From: Verrucomicrobiales bacterium | GTDB taxonomy: Bacteria; Verrucomicrobiota; Verrucomicrobiia; Verrucomicrobiales; Akkermansiaceae | Assembly (NCBI GenBank): GCA_002729295.1 | Contig: PBTU01000154.1 | Coordinates: 1-7,314, forward strand | DNA length: 7,314 nt | Reading direction: 5' to 3' | Part shown: positions 5,589 through 7,314 of the stretch, piece after piece | Position numbering within the stretch: position 1 is the stretch's first letter | Layout: each line of letters opens with the position of its first letter | The notes under the pieces: generated by a model | Databases searched by the model: none | What the model saw: the letters and a program-made list of their open reading frames with translations, nothing else | Told to the model about the DNA's origin: nothing | Program-made: the position numbers and the translations under genes

Positions 5589-6965
5589 TTAGAAGGAAAT
5601 CTTGATGCCGGGTTGGGGGATGATGACTTCAGTGTCGGGGAGTTGTTTTTTGAGGCGGGTTTCGAACCAGGCGGCGGCGGGTGGGTCGCCGTGGACGAGG
5701 AGAATTTTTTTGGGGCGTGCTTTTATCGCGAAGTCGAGGAGCTCTTCGCGACGGGCATGGCCGGAGAAATCGAATTCGTGGACCTCGCAGTTGAGGGGGA
5801 CTTTGTGGGTTCCGTCGAGACGGACGAGGTCGCCGTTGTTTGAGGCGCGGATCACGCCGCCGGGAGTGTCGGATGCGGAGTAGCCGACGAACAGAAGGGA
5901 GTTTTTCTCGTTGGGGAGAAAGCCGCGGGCGAAAACGTTGGAGACGGTCTTCTCGCTCATCATGCCGCTGGAAAGACAGAAGATGGCACCGGGTTTGTAT
6001 TCGATGGGAGTGCGTTTGCGGCTGCGTTTTCCGGTGACGACATCCATGTCGCGGAGGATTTCGAAGCCGGGGCGCGAGCGGCGGGTCGAGCGTGAGAATT
6101 TATCGTAGGCCAACGTCATCTTGGTGCTCAGGCCACCAATATAGATCGGCGTGTGCTCGGGGATGCGTCCTTCGTTCTTGAAGTTGTCGAGCATGGTGAG
6201 GACCTCCTGGGTTTTGCCGATGGCGAAGACGGGAATGAGCGCGGAGCCTCCGGCATCGAGGGCATTATTAATGCATTGGGCGAGGCGTTCTTCCTCGTCG
6301 GCCCGGGTGTAATCGGTGGGGCGTTCGTCGGCACCACGGGTGGTTTCCATGATGAGAAGATCGGGCTCGTCGAGGTCGGGAAAGCGAGCGCCTTTGATCA
6401 AGGTGTGATCCTTGAAGTGAACATCGCCGGTGTAGAAGACGGTTTTGTCTTCCTTCTCAATGAGAACTCCGGCGGAACCCATGATATGGCCGGCGTCAAA
6501 GAAGGTGATCGAGGCGCTATCGATGTCTCCCAGGTTGAGGTGGAAGGGGCGCTCGTATTCGCGGGGCATCCAGCGCTCCTGAAGGTATTCAATTTCGCGA
6601 TGATGAAAGAGTGGGTATTCCTTGATGCCGAGTTCGGTGGCTTGGCTGGACATGACGTTGACCGAATTGTGGAGAAGGTTTTCACCAAGAGCCGCGGTGC
6701 CGGGAGTGAGATAGACCGGGGCAGAGGGTTGGTCGCGCTGGGCGACGGGGAGGGTGCCGATGTGATCGAGGTGAGAGTGTGAGACTACGATGCCATCGAC
6801 GCTATCGAAGGAAATGTTCTGGTAGCGCGGCAGAGCGTCGGCTCCCTCTTCCTTGGGATGCATTCCGGCATCGAGGAGGAGGGTCTCTCCCTTGAGATTC
6901 AGAGCGTAGGAATTCCCGCCAATTTCGGCGCGTAGATTGAGAGATTGAAACTCGAAGTCGGACAC
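5589..6965 (-). CDS. MBL-fold/beta-CASP ribonuclease (CPSF73/TTHA0252-like)
   Basis: This 458-residue cytoplasmic enzyme should be a zinc-dependent RNase of the metallo-beta-lactamase/beta-CASP class. All signature residues are visible, numbered from the GTG start: motif 1 Asp32 (LLLDAG), motif 2 H63-H65-D67-H68 (SHSHLDHIG), motif 3 His160 (GHIMGSAG), motif 4 Asp181 (YTGDVHF), beta-CASP motif A Glu207 (LIMETTRG), motif B His403 (FDFSGHA) and motif C His425 (LLVHGD). It therefore looks catalytically intact. There is no N-terminal KH domain, unlike archaeal aCPSF, and none of the RNase J C-terminal domain. Length fits bacterial homologues of about 430-470 residues. I chose GTG 6965 because the product then begins MSDFEFQSLNLRAEIGGN; a TTG at 6983 would add six residues. 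No ATG is available in frame. A role in RNA decay or processing is inferred. Confidence 0.88.
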   Translation of the reverse strand: MSDFEFQSLNLRAEIGGNSYALNLKGETLLLDAGMHPKEEGADALPRYQNISFDSVDGIVVSHSHLDHIGTLPVAQRDQPSAPVYLTPGTAALGENLLHNSVNVMSSQATELGIKEYPLFHHREIEYLQERWMPREYERPFHLNLGDIDSASITFFDAGHIMGSAGVLIEKEDKTVFYTGDVHFKDHTLIKGARFPDLDEPDLLIMETTRGADERPTDYTRADEEERLAQCINNALDAGGSALIPVFAIGKTQEVLTMLDNFKNEGRIPEHTPIYIGGLSTKMTLAYDKFSRSTRRSRPGFEILRDMDVVTGKRSRKRTPIEYKPGAIFCLSSGMMSEKTVSNVFARGFLPNEKNSLLFVGYSASDTPGGVIRASNNGDLVRLDGTHKVPLNCEVHEFDFSGHARREELLDFAIKARPKKILLVHGDPPAAAWFETRLKKQLPDTEVIIPQPGIKISF

Positions 6966-7152
6966 TGCTTCAGAGACTAGCAAGGACTGGACATCTGACT
7001 AGGGGAATTGGCCTATTTTTAAGAGAACGGAGTTGTCTTCCCGAACTGATTGAGGCTGCAAGCTGCGCCACACTTTGGAAGTGATGCCGTAGGAGTTAGA
7101 AGTGGAATTGATAAAGAAGATGTCGCTTTTGCCTCAGTAAAAATCAACGGGC

Positions 7153-7314
7153 TTATGGCTTGAGAGGAGCGACAAGCTCACGTGGTTTCTTTGTGAGGAC
7201 CCCCTCCGGGCCGAAGAGCCAGACGAGAAGGAAGAGGAATCCCGACATGGTGGCCATCATGCCGGAACTCATTGTTTCAGGAAGCCCGAGGAGGGCTGGG
7301 AGGGCTTGGGAGGA
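7153..7314 (-). CDS. C-terminal end of a membrane protein, probably an ABC-3 type metal-ion permease (partial)
   Basis: The frame is open from the right edge and ends at TAA (7155-7153), giving 53 residues. It contains LLGLPETMSSGMMATMSG, then a hydrophobic span SGFLFLLVWLFGPEGVL (residues 24-40), then a short basic tail TKKPRELVAPLKP. The sequence of a loop with proline, a last membrane helix and an LFGP-x-GxL end closely resembles the C-terminus of ABC-3 family permeases (ZnuB, MntB and TroC-like), which carry zinc, manganese or iron with an ATPase and a binding protein. Only the last helix is present, so the family call is from pattern recognition and the metal cannot be told. The rest of the gene, and probably partner genes, lie to the right. 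A 187-base gap separates it from the RNase gene on the same strand. Confidence 0.6.
   Translation of the reverse strand, partial: SSQALPALLGLPETMSSGMMATMSGFLFLLVWLFGPEGVLTKKPRELVAPLKP

Noticed and set aside
6153..6782. Long plus-strand open frame of 209 codons
   Set aside because: It is fully antisense to the beta-CASP RNase gene, whose catalytic motifs prove the minus-strand reading; the overlapping frame is a by-product of its codon use.
6977..6994. Five-codon minus-strand frame MSSPC overlapping the RNase start region
   Set aside because: It has no Shine-Dalgarno sequence and overlaps rather than abuts the start, so there is no good case for a leader peptide.

Overview
The window looks like a chromosomal segment from a Verrucomicrobiota (or, less likely, Planctomycetota) bacterium. 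The main argument is the adjacent pair of a large exported c-type cytochrome-like protein (DUF1587/DUF1595/DUF1592/DUF1588/DUF1585 architecture) and a Tat-exported DUF1552 protein. That pair is typical of these phyla, although it also occurs in a few others. Most starts have no clear Shine-Dalgarno sequence and two minus-strand or small genes seem to use weak starts, which fits the same group. The assignment is inference from gene content only.

Layout. (1) 1-89: the last 28 codons of a plus-strand gene entering from the left edge, possibly an FNR-type oxidoreductase. (2) 121-975: a sugar-phosphate isomerase/epimerase-like TIM-barrel protein, followed by a possible terminator. (3) 976-1341: a 366-base gap with the terminator candidate and an unrecognised 54-codon minus-strand ORF. 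(4) 1345-1593: a small orphan protein of 82 aa. (5) 1594-1739: a 146-base regulatory-looking gap with two inverted repeats sharing the core TTTACC/GGTAAA and a four-codon minicistron abutting the next start. (6) 1740-5393: the DUF1592-type cytochrome (797 aa) and DUF1552 protein (415 aa), 12 bases apart and almost certainly one operon. (7) 5394-5588: a convergent intergenic region. (8) 5589-6965, minus strand: an MBL-fold/beta-CASP RNase of the CPSF73/TTHA0252 type. (9) 7153-7314, minus strand: the C-terminal end of a membrane protein that looks like an ABC-3 family metal-ion (Zn/Mn/Fe) permease, leaving through the right edge.

How the genes work together. Only the cytochrome and DUF1552 genes show a clear functional link: both carry export signals (Sec-type and twin-arginine), so their products probably meet outside the cytoplasm. 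Their biochemical role is not established. The isomerase, the 82-aa orphan, the RNase and the permease look like independent neighbours. The most unusual parts are the palindromic cluster and minicistron ahead of the cytochrome operon, and the small unassigned ORFs in the gaps. I found no rRNA, tRNA, CRISPR array or insertion sequence.
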